A stretch of 64,000 nucleotides of DNA. It comes from JBBQFI01 sp038321775. GTDB lineage: Bacteria > Verrucomicrobiota > Verrucomicrobiia > Chthoniobacterales > UBA10450. Position numbers and translations under genes: made by a program. The DNA lies in assembly GCA_038321775.1 (NCBI GenBank), contig JBBQFI010000002.1, positions 62,001 through 126,000 on the forward strand, read 5' to 3'. Positions 42,296-51,553 of the stretch are shown here, piece after piece; position 1 is the stretch's first letter, and each line of letters opens with the position of its first letter. Under the pieces are notes generated by a model. The model was not told the DNA's origin, searched no databases, and worked only from the letters and a program-made list of their open reading frames with translations.

Positions 42296-44131
42296 TCAAA
42301 GCGACGCACGGGGGAGATAAATGCCGCGCTCCTCACGCTTCCACCACGCGCCGGTCGCGCTCCGTTCGGCCACAGTCGTGAAATGATAATCGTACAAAAT
42401 CGCGCGAATGTAGCGCGGCGGGTTTTTCGGAAACGGATTTCGCTTTAGCAGGCTCGTCACCTCCGGCGAGTTTGTCAGCAGTTGTTTTACAAATCTAACG
42501 AACCATGGGTTCTGGTGATAATCGCTCAATGCCGCAAACCACATCTGCCAGTCGAGGCGCGGTTGATGCGGCGCCACCCAGCCCGGCGCGCGTTTCAGAT
42601 CGCCCGGCTTCCATTTGAATTCGTATTCCAACCAGTCCGTCCCATTTTTACTTCCTTCGATCACGATTTCCGCGCGCTCTTTCGTCATCACACGAAACAA
42701 ACCGTAACTATTAACGATCCGAAAGGGCTCGACTCGCGAGTAAAGTGCCAGAACAGCATGCGGCCATTGCGCTTCCGGCTTTAGCCCCGAAAAAATTACA
42801 AACCCATTGAGTGGCAGTGTCACGAGCAACACGGCCGCGGCAACCCACTGCATTGGCCGGAAGCGATCGTTAGGCGCGCCGGCAACCTCGCCAGGTGCGC
42901 GCTTGCGTCGCGAAATCTGGACATCGTCCAACAACAAAAAACATAACGCGATTGTGGTCAGATTAAAGAAACAATAATTGCCCGTCAGCGCGATCATGAG
43001 CTGCAATGACACGAACAAAACGAAGGCGACAAAACGCAATCGACGCGGCGCCCAAATCAAAAACGGGATTAACGTTTCAACGAAAAGCACGACGAAGGTG
43101 CAGACATGCTTTAACCACTCGGAAGTTTGCCCGCCCCACCAGCCAAAAACGGTCGGCAGCGGCTGCGTCCAGTAATGGTAATCCAGCGCAGTGAGTTTCC
43201 ACCACGAATCGTCGCCACTCGTTAGCTTCACGACGCCGGACATGAACATGAGTTTGAAAAGCAACAGTTGCAGAAGAAAAAAACCGACGCGCGAAAATGG
43301 CGCTTCGTGTTTTGCTGTCATCCGCCACGTCAGTGGCGCGAAGAAAATTGCCAGAAATCCTGCTTCCAGCAGCAGAATGTCCCACTGAAAACTGAAAAAA
43401 GTTTGTCCAGCGATTGTCAGCGAGAGGTAGAAAACAAACAGCAGGATCAAACAAAGAATCGGAACAAGACCCAGGATCAGCCCGATCGAAATGGCCACGC
43501 CAGCGCCGCAGAGAAAATGCAAAAACGCGTCGCTCGAATTGAACCAGCAAAGCGTCGGTAAAAAGAAATGGGCATGGCCGCCGACTTGTCGTTCCACCGC
43601 CGGCAAAAATTGGGAGACGGGAGAAATGCCGTTTGCGCCAATGAGCCCGTCGACCTGCACCCAAAGCGAGATGAAGGCGATGAGATAAATTAATCCGAGC
43701 GCACGCACAAAAAGGCGTCGCGCTGCGAAATAGGTCGGAGGTCGAACGTCTTCACCCCAGAACAGGCGCGTTACCTTCGAAGCAAAGCCGCGATGCTTTG
43801 CGATGACTGAATAAGCGAATTCCGAAATCGCGCAGACACCAGGAACATGATCGTAAAGCCACGGGAGAAAACGATGAAGTCGGCTATAGCCTAACGAACG
43901 ATAAACCGCTTCGGCCGCACGAAAAACTTTACCGGTTGGTTCCACGAAATACACTGCGTGCTCGAATTCATTTCGTGGAATCTCCGGGAACTTTTCCGCC
44001 GCGCTTTGGAATGGCTCGTACTCGACGCGGCCCGCGGTCATTTCGCGCCAGCGTTGGATCCAGCGTCCGCAAAAATGGCAATCGCCATCCCAAATCATGA
44101 GCGGCTTCCGTGGCGGCGAGGAAACTTTCAT
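42296..44131 (-). CDS. DCC (DUF393)-lipase maturation factor fusion, membrane protein
   Basis: Residues 1-125 are a DCC/DUF393 thiol-disulfide domain with IWDGDCHFCGRW (DxxCxxC). The rest is a multi-spanning membrane protein of the lipase maturation factor (LMF1) family, with about 9 helices and the diagnostic SGDDSWWKLTALDYHYWTQPLP and PWFVRFVKQLLTNSPEV regions. In animals LMF1 helps fold lipases in the ER; the bacterial role is unknown. The fused redox domain suggests handling of thiols at the membrane. Two 10-mer copies (42866, 43889) lie inside. Confidence 0.85.
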   Translation of the reverse strand: MKVSSPPRKPLMIWDGDCHFCGRWIQRWREMTAGRVEYEPFQSAAEKFPEIPRNEFEHAVYFVEPTGKVFRAAEAVYRSLGYSRLHRFLPWLYDHVPGVCAISEFAYSVIAKHRGFASKVTRLFWGEDVRPPTYFAARRLFVRALGLIYLIAFISLWVQVDGLIGANGISPVSQFLPAVERQVGGHAHFFLPTLCWFNSSDAFLHFLCGAGVAISIGLILGLVPILCLILLFVFYLSLTIAGQTFFSFQWDILLLEAGFLAIFFAPLTWRMTAKHEAPFSRVGFFLLQLLLFKLMFMSGVVKLTSGDDSWWKLTALDYHYWTQPLPTVFGWWGGQTSEWLKHVCTFVVLFVETLIPFLIWAPRRLRFVAFVLFVSLQLMIALTGNYCFFNLTTIALCFLLLDDVQISRRKRAPGEVAGAPNDRFRPMQWVAAAVLLVTLPLNGFVIFSGLKPEAQWPHAVLALYSRVEPFRIVNSYGLFRVMTKERAEIVIEGSKNGTDWLEYEFKWKPGDLKRAPGWVAPHQPRLDWQMWFAALSDYHQNPWFVRFVKQLLTNSPEVTSLLKRNPFPKNPPRYIRAILYDYHFTTVAERSATGAWWKREERGIYLPRASL

Positions 44132-44201
44132 ACGCTTTTGTGGCTCAATCTATGACAGCGCTGCGATCCCGTGAAGGATTATGCGACGGTTATGGAAACC
44201 G

Positions 44202-44972
44202 CTACAGATTAAATTCCGCCCAGATCGGCGCATGATCCGAGGGCTCCTTGCCCTTGCGCATATCGCGATCGATGCCGGAGCCTGTGCAGCGCTCAGCCAA
44301 TTCTTTGCTCGCTAAAATCCCATCGATTCTTAAGCCGCGATTTTTCGGGAACGATAGCATTCGATAATCCCACCACGTGAAGAGACCTGTTTTCGTATGA
44401 TGCAAACGAAGTGTATCGGTCAGCTCTGTTCCGCATAACTGTTGAAACGCGGCGCGCTCATCCTCCGAACACATAATTGCGCCATACCATAAAGCCGGGT
44501 CGTAGACGTCTTCATCCTGTGGCGCGACGTTGAAGTCGCCGGCGACAATCAATTTGCCATCAGGGTCGAATTCATTCGTTAGGCAACTTCGCAGCCTCGT
44601 GTACCACTTTAATTTGTAATCATACGCCGGCGATCCGACCGACTGGCCATTGGGCGCATAAATGGAATAGACGCGCACGTCGTTCACCGTCGCGGCGATG
44701 ACGCGAGCTTGCGCATCCTGTTCTTCATTGCAAAGCGACGATCGCACTTCACGCGGTTCGGTTTTCGAGAGAATCGCTACGCCGTTGTAGGATTTCTCGC
44801 CGTGAAAAGCGGTGTAATAACCGACCGCACGCAACGCGAGCTCGGGAAATTGTTCGTCTGTGCATTTCGTTTCCTGCAAACAGACGACATCAGGCTTGGT
44901 TCCTTCGAGCCACGCGAACAAACGGTCCTGCCTCTTGCGCAGCGAATTGATATTCCAGGAAACGATCCTCAT
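44202..44972 (-). CDS. xth: Exodeoxyribonuclease III
   Basis: A 256-residue AP endonuclease/3'-exonuclease of the ExoIII family for base-excision repair. Motifs in order: VSWNINSLRKR, CLQETKC (metal Glu), VYSIYAPNGQ, VAGDFNVAPQDEDVYDP, TWWDYR, LRIDGILAS and PSDHAPIWAEF with the catalytic His. It is a single gene between DCC-LMF1 and a beta-CASP nuclease, all on the minus strand. A 10-mer copy (44575) encodes CLTNEF. Confidence 0.95.
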   Translation of the reverse strand: MRIVSWNINSLRKRQDRLFAWLEGTKPDVVCLQETKCTDEQFPELALRAVGYYTAFHGEKSYNGVAILSKTEPREVRSSLCNEEQDAQARVIAATVNDVRVYSIYAPNGQSVGSPAYDYKLKWYTRLRSCLTNEFDPDGKLIVAGDFNVAPQDEDVYDPALWYGAIMCSEDERAAFQQLCGTELTDTLRLHHTKTGLFTWWDYRMLSFPKNRGLRIDGILASKELAERCTGSGIDRDMRKGKEPSDHAPIWAEFNL

Positions 44973-45035
44973 TGATCAGTCATTCTGAGCAAAACGGGTT
45001 ATTGGCGTAACGCTCCCCAAAAAAATCGTGCTCTC

Positions 45036-46412
45036 TTATATTTCAATCGCCACTCCCGGCATTGGCACAATCACTTCCGATGCGGGCAAGTCCGCAGTAA
45101 GCCGCGCACGCGTCCATTCCACCGCGGGTGGATCGCCGTGCACGAGAATGATTTTTTTCGGCGCAAGTTTTCGGACGTAATCCACAATCGATTCCCGCGA
45201 CGCATGGGCGCTGAATTGAAATTGTTCGCGGTGACAACGCAATTCCCGAGGAACGTCGTCCGGATCGAGCATGATGCGGTCTCCCTTCTTCGCCGCTTTC
45301 AAAATTCCCGCAGGCGAATCAGGATCAGCGTAGCCGACGAAAAAAATCGAATGTTCCGGATCTTCGAGAACACGGCGCGCAAAAATGTTCGACAACGTTT
45401 TCGGCGTCATCATTCCGCTTGAAAGCGCATAGACGCGACCGGCGCGAGGCGACGCCTCGCCGATCGTTTTGCCGTTCAAGACAAATGGCTCAAGTTCCGG
45501 CAACAATTGCAGGCGTGGCCAATGCCGCCGTGTCTCGTGCGAAAGCGCATCGTAAATTTCCGTCATCCCCGTACTCAAGCCGCCGATGTAAACGGGAAAA
45601 TCGCCCAGTAATTTTTCGCGACGGAATTTGTAAATCATGCCGAGCACTTCCTGCGTTTTTCCCAGGGCAAAAACCGGAATGAGAACGCAGCCGCCGCGCT
45701 CAAAAGCATGAGCAATGGCGTTCGCGAAACGACGCTCCTCCTGCTCTCGCGTGAAATCTTCCGGCAACGGGCTATCGCCGCGGGTGCACTCGATGATGAG
45801 CACATCAACTTCTATCTCCGGGAAAACTGCGGCCTTCGTGATTGTTTGATCGTTAAAATTCACATCGCCGCTGTAGAAAACGGTCCGACCTTCGGCGCGC
45901 AGCAGGATTCCCGCGGAACCAAGGACATGGCCGGCGTCAAAAAGTTCGAATGTTATTTCGCCATCTTCGTGCGCGCGAACTCGTTCGCCCTGCACGGTAA
46001 CGGGCTGCCGTAAGCGACAGACTTGCCATTGCTCGACGAGACGATCGGTTTCCCGATGCGTATAGAGAGGATACATCGTGACGCCGAGTTCCTCGCGTTG
46101 TCGGGTCATGACGCTGACGGAATTGTGCAGAAGAGCGTTGCCGATATCGGCCGTGCCTTCGCTCATAAATACCCGCGCATCCGGTTGGCGGCGCATCAGA
46201 ACGGGCAATGTCCCAATGTGATCGAGGTGTGCGTGAGAAACTAAAATCGCGTCGAGTTTGCGATTCCCGATCGCCTTGAAATTTGGAAGCGCTTCTTCGC
46301 CTTCCAATTTCGGATGCATCCCGCAATCGAGCACCAAACTTTGCCCGGCGGCCTCGAAGTAATAACAATTGGCGCCGATCTCGACGCGCCGCGTCAGGTT
46401 AATGAACTTCAA
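45036..46412 (-). CDS. Metallo-beta-lactamase/beta-CASP ribonuclease (YSH1/CPSF-like)
   Basis: The 458-residue protein has the MBL motif HAHLDHIG, the motif AGHVLGSAGI and DVNF, followed by the beta-CASP domain (FALGKTQEVLGMIY) and the RMMBL end with FSAHASRESIVDYV and ILVHGDP. These proteins process or degrade RNA and resemble archaeal/eukaryotic CPSF-73 more than RNase J. No KH domains are present. Likely cytoplasmic; the exact substrate is unknown. Confidence 0.92.
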   Translation of the reverse strand: MKFINLTRRVEIGANCYYFEAAGQSLVLDCGMHPKLEGEEALPNFKAIGNRKLDAILVSHAHLDHIGTLPVLMRRQPDARVFMSEGTADIGNALLHNSVSVMTRQREELGVTMYPLYTHRETDRLVEQWQVCRLRQPVTVQGERVRAHEDGEITFELFDAGHVLGSAGILLRAEGRTVFYSGDVNFNDQTITKAAVFPEIEVDVLIIECTRGDSPLPEDFTREQEERRFANAIAHAFERGGCVLIPVFALGKTQEVLGMIYKFRREKLLGDFPVYIGGLSTGMTEIYDALSHETRRHWPRLQLLPELEPFVLNGKTIGEASPRAGRVYALSSGMMTPKTLSNIFARRVLEDPEHSIFFVGYADPDSPAGILKAAKKGDRIMLDPDDVPRELRCHREQFQFSAHASRESIVDYVRKLAPKKIILVHGDPPAVEWTRARLTADLPASEVIVPMPGVAIEI

Positions 46413-46445
46413 ATTTTCCTCCGAGGGAATGTCAGATTGCCGTGG

Positions 46446-47480
46446 CTACAACAATTCCTTAAAGATTCGCATCCAGTTTCCGCGAAGGAATTTCTCGATC
46501 GCATCGTCTTTCCAACCGCGCTCGAGCAAGCGGCGCGTCGCATTCCGCGCGTGCGAATGATTGCCGAGATCAGGAAGGAAATGTGGAGTCGTTAGCTTCG
46601 TTTCCATCTTTTCCTTGTTCGTCTTCGACATTTGCTGCCAGAGGAATTCACAGAAATCGAATCCAATTCCGACGCCATCGGTCCCGATCAGGTTAACGAC
46701 GTGCTCGATGTGATCGACGTAGCGGTCGAGCGTCGCATTTGCCTTGTCTGGACTAACGAGGATCGCATTGATTCCGATGACCCCGCCACGTTCTCCGATC
46801 GCCTTGATCTGCTCGTCGCTGATGTTGCGCTCGACGTCGTGATAGCGCCGCGCGTTGGTGTGTGAAACAATCAGCGGTTTACTCGTTAGGCTGCAAATCT
46901 CCTCGAAGCCAGCCCGGTTCAGGTGCGCCAGATCGATCATGATTCCGAGCGCCTCGCATTCGCGAATGAGATCGCGTCCGAAAGCGGTCAGGCCCTCGGC
47001 GGGCGAGCCGTTGGCCGCGAAGATTCCGCCATTGGCAGCGGCGTTCGGCCGCGCATGGGTTAGCGAAATTGCGCGCAGACCGAGTTCATAAAAAATTCGC
47101 AAAAGCTCGAGATTCGTCCCAAGCGGTTCCGCTCCTTCCATCGTGAGCAACAGAGCAATCTGGCCGCGTGTGCGGGCGTCACGGATTTCCGCAAAAGTTC
47201 TGCAAATCACCAATTGCTCCGCGTAGGCAACACCGGTGTGCAGTCGGGCCACCTGCGAAAGCGCTACGTCCAATGCCTTATCCAGAAAACGATCTTCGAC
47301 ATAGATCGCTACGCCCAAAACGCCCATATCTCCGGCGACAAATTCCGGAAGAAATTCCTTCGCGATGACGTCCTGGTCCCCTCTCCATTGCAAACCCAAG
47401 GGCAGATCAAAATGCATGTCGACCAGACCATCTTTGTGCAGACGATTGATCCGTGTTTCGACCGATTCCGAGTTACTCAT
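46446..47480 (-). CDS. Membrane dipeptidase (peptidase family M19)
   Basis: The zinc ligands of renal-dipeptidase-like enzymes are visible: DMHFDLP (HxD), LLTMEGAEPLG (bridging Glu), ISLTHARPN and IVSHTNARRY (His), and GIGFDFCEF with the Asp. Length 344 residues is normal. There is no signal peptide, so it is likely cytosolic and hydrolyses dipeptides, including D-forms. ATG 47480 is preferred over TTG 47489; it overlaps the CHASE2 gene end by 8 bases. Two motif copies (46751 variant, 46882) lie inside. Confidence 0.92.
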   Translation of the reverse strand: MSNSESVETRINRLHKDGLVDMHFDLPLGLQWRGDQDVIAKEFLPEFVAGDMGVLGVAIYVEDRFLDKALDVALSQVARLHTGVAYAEQLVICRTFAEIRDARTRGQIALLLTMEGAEPLGTNLELLRIFYELGLRAISLTHARPNAAANGGIFAANGSPAEGLTAFGRDLIRECEALGIMIDLAHLNRAGFEEICSLTSKPLIVSHTNARRYHDVERNISDEQIKAIGERGGVIGINAILVSPDKANATLDRYVDHIEHVVNLIGTDGVGIGFDFCEFLWQQMSKTNKEKMETKLTTPHFLPDLGNHSHARNATRRLLERGWKDDAIEKFLRGNWMRIFKELL

Positions 47481-48762
47481 GGTTCCCAATCATAACGGGT
47501 GTCTTATTCGAATGCGCCCGCGATCTGGTTCTCGACACGATGCCATACAAAGCCAAAATCCAAATCGCGCCTAACGGGAAATAGCCGGGCAACCATATCC
47601 GCCAATGCGACATCAAGTTCAAGGCGACAAGGCAATACGCGGCCGTAAAAACGAGCGCTCCGAGCACAAGAAAGGAACGCGAGATTTTGGCGACGTAGCC
47701 CGCAGCGAACACGGCGAGTCCCAGCACGACTAAATCGAAGACCCGGTTGATGCGATGCAGATACAGATTGCTCTGAATGGTGGCGATGGTGGTGGCGAAA
47801 ACATCCGGCGGCGCCAGCGGATTGGCCGGAGTCCGCGCAAGAACGATGTCATTCCGGATGTTTGCGAGCTCCGCCGCCGCTGCTGTGTTCTGACCCCTTT
47901 GCTGCGCGGCGAGAAGCAATTGATTCAAGGCCAGACGACGCGTGTTCTTTGCCGCCAGCGGATTGATCAACAAAGTGCCCTCCGCGTTGATTGGAATTTT
48001 TCGATTACCGGGCAGTAAAATTTGGTTGGGAAGTTCGATCTTCACTTCCGCCGGCGTAATTCGCAACCAAAGAAGAACAGCTTCAAGTGCGAACGAAGGA
48101 ATCACCTCGCCGCGATAACGAAAAAGCAGCGGCACATGGAGGTCGTCCACCACTTCGCCAGGCAAATTAATGAACCCGGGTGTGGAGATCAGGCGCATAT
48201 CCTCGTTAGGCTGTCGTCCCATTCCGGAGAACTCGACGAGAAATCCGCGGTTGCCGGTCACTTGATTGAATGTGGGAAACTCCGGCGGGGTCTGGTCTGG
48301 GTCGGGCGTGTTCGTTAGTTCCGCGCCTAACAAAAGTTTGGGCACGCGCATGGCTTGATCGAGAAAAACCTGTTCCTGATCTTTATCCCGTTCGCGCCAT
48401 CTTAGGATGCTCTCGAACGCAACGACGGTCGGTTGAAATTCAAGAATCGATTGCAAAAAAAGCGCGTGCTCGAGCGGCGAAATCGCCGCGCCTCCGCCGT
48501 GCAGAAATGCTTCGGTGGAATCTTCCGACCCCTCATCTTTTTTTCCTACTGGCCGATCGCGACCGATTTCAACCACGGTAAGCTGCGGCGCCGCCACGGG
48601 TGGCTGGGCATTGCGCAAAAGCCAGCGCAGAAAATTTTCCTCCAGTTTTTCGAAGCGCGGCTCGCGCAGGAGCAAAATGCCGAGGAGCAGGACCACAAGC
48701 ACCGGCCAGAAGGAAAATCGCCGCATTGGGCGAAAGTGAAGGTGTCGATGGAAGAGTGACAA
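47473..48762 (-). CDS. CHASE2 domain membrane protein without output domain
   Basis: One N-terminal transmembrane helix (about residues 17-32) is followed by a periplasmic CHASE2 sensor domain (VVEIG, AFESILRWRERD, VPLLFRYRGEVIPSFALEA), and three transmembrane helices at the C-terminus (about 345-420). CHASE2 is normally joined to a kinase, cyclase or similar output. Here only about 20 residues follow the last helix, so it must signal through a partner or have another role. The next gene, a dipeptidase, overlaps by 8 bases. Confidence 0.82.
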   Translation of the reverse strand: MSLFHRHLHFRPMRRFSFWPVLVVLLLGILLLREPRFEKLEENFLRWLLRNAQPPVAAPQLTVVEIGRDRPVGKKDEGSEDSTEAFLHGGGAAISPLEHALFLQSILEFQPTVVAFESILRWRERDKDQEQVFLDQAMRVPKLLLGAELTNTPDPDQTPPEFPTFNQVTGNRGFLVEFSGMGRQPNEDMRLISTPGFINLPGEVVDDLHVPLLFRYRGEVIPSFALEAVLLWLRITPAEVKIELPNQILLPGNRKIPINAEGTLLINPLAAKNTRRLALNQLLLAAQQRGQNTAAAAELANIRNDIVLARTPANPLAPPDVFATTIATIQSNLYLHRINRVFDLVVLGLAVFAAGYVAKISRSFLVLGALVFTAAYCLVALNLMSHWRIWLPGYFPLGAIWILALYGIVSRTRSRAHSNKTPVMIGNHE

Positions 48763-48795
48763 GTGAAAAGATTCACTTTGTCAGCTCGAGAGTGA

Positions 48796-49767
48796 TCAGC
48801 GACTCAATTCGAGCATGCGCAGAATCGGCGCTTCTGCACGTTTGCGCAGCGGTTCCGGCAAAATGATTTCGGGCTGCATGTGCAGCAAAGCATCGTACGC
48901 TTTTTGCAGCGTGTTCATTTTCATGAACCGGCATTCGGCGCAGGCGCAATGGTCCGTCGGCCCGGGAATAAAAGTTTTGCCGGGGATTTCTTTTTTCAAT
49001 CGATGCAACATTCCGGCTTCGGTGACGACAATAATTTCGCGCGCCGGCGATTCCCTGCAAAACGTCACCATCTTTTCCGTCGAGCAAACTTCATCGGCCA
49101 GCATGCGTACGGCGTAGGTGCACTCCGGATGTGCGACGAGGGGCGCATCTGGATATTCCTCGCGAATTTTGCCGATGCTGCGCGCCGTGAATTCGATGTG
49201 CACGTAACAATTCCCCTGCCACAAATCCATCTTCCGACCGGTGCGTTCGATCACCCACGCGCCGAGATTTTGATCGGGCACGAAGAGAATATTTCGATCT
49301 GTCGGAGCGGCGCGCACAATCTTTTCGGCGTTACCGCTCGTGCAGATGACGTCGGAAAGCGCTTTCACACCGGCGCTGCAATTGATGTAGGCAATGACGT
49401 AATAATTTTTGTCGGCGTGATCTTTTAGAAACTGCGCGAGCTTTTCCGGCGGACACGATTCTGAGAGCGAACAACCTGCGTCGAGGTCAGGAAGAATGAC
49501 GCGCTTCGACGGATTAATAATTTTTGCCGTCTCGGCCATGAAGTGCACGCCGCAAAACAAAATCACGTCGGCGTCCGTCTTGGCGGCCTGGTAGCTCAGG
49601 CCTAACGAGTCTCCGACAAAATCAGCGATATCCTGAAGCTCGGGCACCTGATAATTATGCGCGAGAATGACGGCGTTGCGTTCGCGCTTGAGTGCGATCA
49701 GATCCTCCGCAAGGTCCACTCCAGTCCGACTTTGACTGACACCGAAATTTACACCGGCCGCTACCAT
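48796..49767 (-). CDS. nadA: Quinolinate synthase
   Basis: NadA condenses iminoaspartate with dihydroxyacetone phosphate to quinolinate in NAD synthesis and carries an oxygen-sensitive [4Fe-4S] cluster. Seen: AVILAHNYQVPELQD, the cluster cysteines in ILFCGVHFMAE, NCSAGVKALSDVICTSGNA-type region and CACAECRFMKMNTL, and VHPEC-like VAHPECTY. 323 residues is normal. nadB and nadC are not adjacent. A 10-mer copy (49600) encodes DSLGLS. Confidence 0.95.
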   Translation of the reverse strand: MVAAGVNFGVSQSRTGVDLAEDLIALKRERNAVILAHNYQVPELQDIADFVGDSLGLSYQAAKTDADVILFCGVHFMAETAKIINPSKRVILPDLDAGCSLSESCPPEKLAQFLKDHADKNYYVIAYINCSAGVKALSDVICTSGNAEKIVRAAPTDRNILFVPDQNLGAWVIERTGRKMDLWQGNCYVHIEFTARSIGKIREEYPDAPLVAHPECTYAVRMLADEVCSTEKMVTFCRESPAREIIVVTEAGMLHRLKKEIPGKTFIPGPTDHCACAECRFMKMNTLQKAYDALLHMQPEIILPEPLRKRAEAPILRMLELSR

Positions 49768-49788
49768 TGATTAATATCGAGGTTTCCC

Positions 49789-50616
49789 ATGAGTTTACAA
49801 ACAAAGCACACACGATACCGACTGGGTTTCATCGGAGCAGGCAAGCTCGCCGGCTCCGTTATTCGCGGCTTGATGCGCGCGAAGTTTTGCTCGCCCAAAG
49901 ATATTCTCGCGAGCGAGCCATATCCGGAGGCGCGAGAAAAATTGCAGAACGAGCTCGGAATTTCTGTCACGACGGAGAACGCAGAAGTGGCGGAGAAAGC
50001 GAATGTCATTCTGGTTGGGGTAAAGCCGAGCGTGGTTTTGGGTGCGATCGCGGAATTAGCGTCTTCGATTAAAGACAAGCAGGTCATTTCGCTCGCGGCC
50101 GGCGTACGGATCGCGAGCATGGAGACAAAGGCCAGCGCTCGGTTCATGCGCGCGCTGACTAATACGCCTTCCGCGATTTGTCGCGCGGCCACCGCGATCG
50201 CGCGTGGCACGCGCACGACCGACGCCGATATGGAACTTGCTCGCGAAATTTTTGCCGCAATCGGGATTGTGGCGGAAGTGCGTGAGGATCAAATCGACGC
50301 TGTCACCGCGCTCGCGGGAAGTGGACCAGCGTTCGTTTACACTGTAATCGAAGCGCTTGCGGCTGGCGGGACAAAATGCGGATTACCGGCTGATGTTTCG
50401 CTGCAACTGGCGACGCAAACTGTCCTGGGCGCGGCGCAACTTGCATTGGAAAGCAAGCTCTCGCCTAACGAGTTAAGAAAAATGGTCGTCACTCCGGGCG
50501 GCACGACCGCCGCCGGATTGGCGGTGATGGAAAAAGAAGGAACGGCGAAAAGTCTGGGCGACGCTGTGGAAGCAGCGGCCAGGCGTGGAAACGAAATGGC
50601 GCAGGAAAACGCCTAA
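49789..50616 (+). CDS. proC: Pyrroline-5-carboxylate reductase
   Basis: ProC performs the last step of proline synthesis. The 275-residue protein has the NAD(P)-binding GFIGAGKLAGSVIRGL, the VGVKP motif, MRALTNTPSAI, and the C-terminal dimer signature ALAGSGPAFVYTVIEALA and VTPGGTTAAGLAVME. It is divergent from nadA by 21 bases. One 10-mer copy (50463) encodes SPNEL, and the TAA stop is inside another (50611). Confidence 0.95.
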   Translation: MSLQTKHTRYRLGFIGAGKLAGSVIRGLMRAKFCSPKDILASEPYPEAREKLQNELGISVTTENAEVAEKANVILVGVKPSVVLGAIAELASSIKDKQVISLAAGVRIASMETKASARFMRALTNTPSAICRAATAIARGTRTTDADMELAREIFAAIGIVAEVREDQIDAVTALAGSGPAFVYTVIEALAAGGTKCGLPADVSLQLATQTVLGAAQLALESKLSPNELRKMVVTPGGTTAAGLAVMEKEGTAKSLGDAVEAAARRGNEMAQENA

Positions 50617-50620
50617 CGAA

Positions 50621-51553
50621 TCATGTCTTAAGCGCCGCTCGCATTACGTCGAGCGGAGCCTCACGGCCGAACCAAATCTCGAACGCGAGCGCGCCTTGAT
50701 GTAACAGCATCGACAATCCATTCGCGGTTCGCGCGCCTGCTTCGACCGCGGCAGAAAGAAACGGCGTGCGATGATTTGTATAAACCGTGTCGTAAATCAT
50801 GAGATGCGGAGCGAGCAATCGCGCGGGAAGCGGCGAGGCATCAGCGCGATTCAATCCAAGCGGGGTCGTATTCACGATCAAATCGAGATTGGCGACTTGA
50901 AACCGAAAGACTTCCTCTTCCCACGGAATCGCCTGCAATCTGGCGACGGGCCCAAGAACTCTAGGACCGGCAAAGAAATCCCGCAGCTCTTCGGCGAGCG
51001 CCTTCGCCTTTTCGAAAGTGCGATTAGCAATGACCAATCGCTCGCAATTTTCGCGCGCGCATTGCAGCGCGATCGCCCGCGCTGCTCCTCCAGCGCCGAG
51101 CACGAGCACCCGCAGATCGCGCAGATCGACTGAAAATTCCTCGCGAATCGCACGCGAAAATCCGCGTCCATCGGTGTTGAAGCCATGCATTTCCTTATCG
51201 GAAATTGCGAGGCCGTTGACGGCACCGGCTTGTCGCGCGTTTTCATCGAGTTGCGGAAGAAAACTGATAGCGGCGATCTTGTGCGGCACGGTCAGGTTCA
51301 AGCCAACAAAACCGAGTTCGCCAATTTTTCTCAATCCCTCCTCCAACTCGTTAGGCAAAATGTGAAACCGCGCGTACTGCATTTTGAATTTGCCTGCCTG
51401 AAGCGCGGCATTTTGCATTTGTGGCGAGAGAGAATGCGCCACCGGATCGCCGAACACGCCGAGCCGAATCGGTGGATCGATATCGTGCGCGGTTTGATCC
51501 CATTCTTGAAGATCAGAAAGCGTGTAAACTTCTTTCCCGCGCGTTTTTTTCAT
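50621..51553 (-). CDS. aroE: Shikimate dehydrogenase
   Basis: AroE reduces 3-dehydroshikimate in the aromatic pathway. Motifs: LGVFGDPVAHSLSPQMQNAAL, LNLTVPHKIAA (catalytic Lys), GAVNGL, FNTDGRGFSRA (catalytic Asp), VLGAGGAARAIALQ and NTTPLGL. From ATG 51553 it has 310 residues, about 30 more than usual at the N-terminus. An earlier reading up to 51604 would translate the upstream repeat and is rejected. It is convergent with proC, 4 bases apart. Confidence 0.94.
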   Translation of the reverse strand: MKKTRGKEVYTLSDLQEWDQTAHDIDPPIRLGVFGDPVAHSLSPQMQNAALQAGKFKMQYARFHILPNELEEGLRKIGELGFVGLNLTVPHKIAAISFLPQLDENARQAGAVNGLAISDKEMHGFNTDGRGFSRAIREEFSVDLRDLRVLVLGAGGAARAIALQCARENCERLVIANRTFEKAKALAEELRDFFAGPRVLGPVARLQAIPWEEEVFRFQVANLDLIVNTTPLGLNRADASPLPARLLAPHLMIYDTVYTNHRTPFLSAAVEAGARTANGLSMLLHQGALAFEIWFGREAPLDVMRAALKT

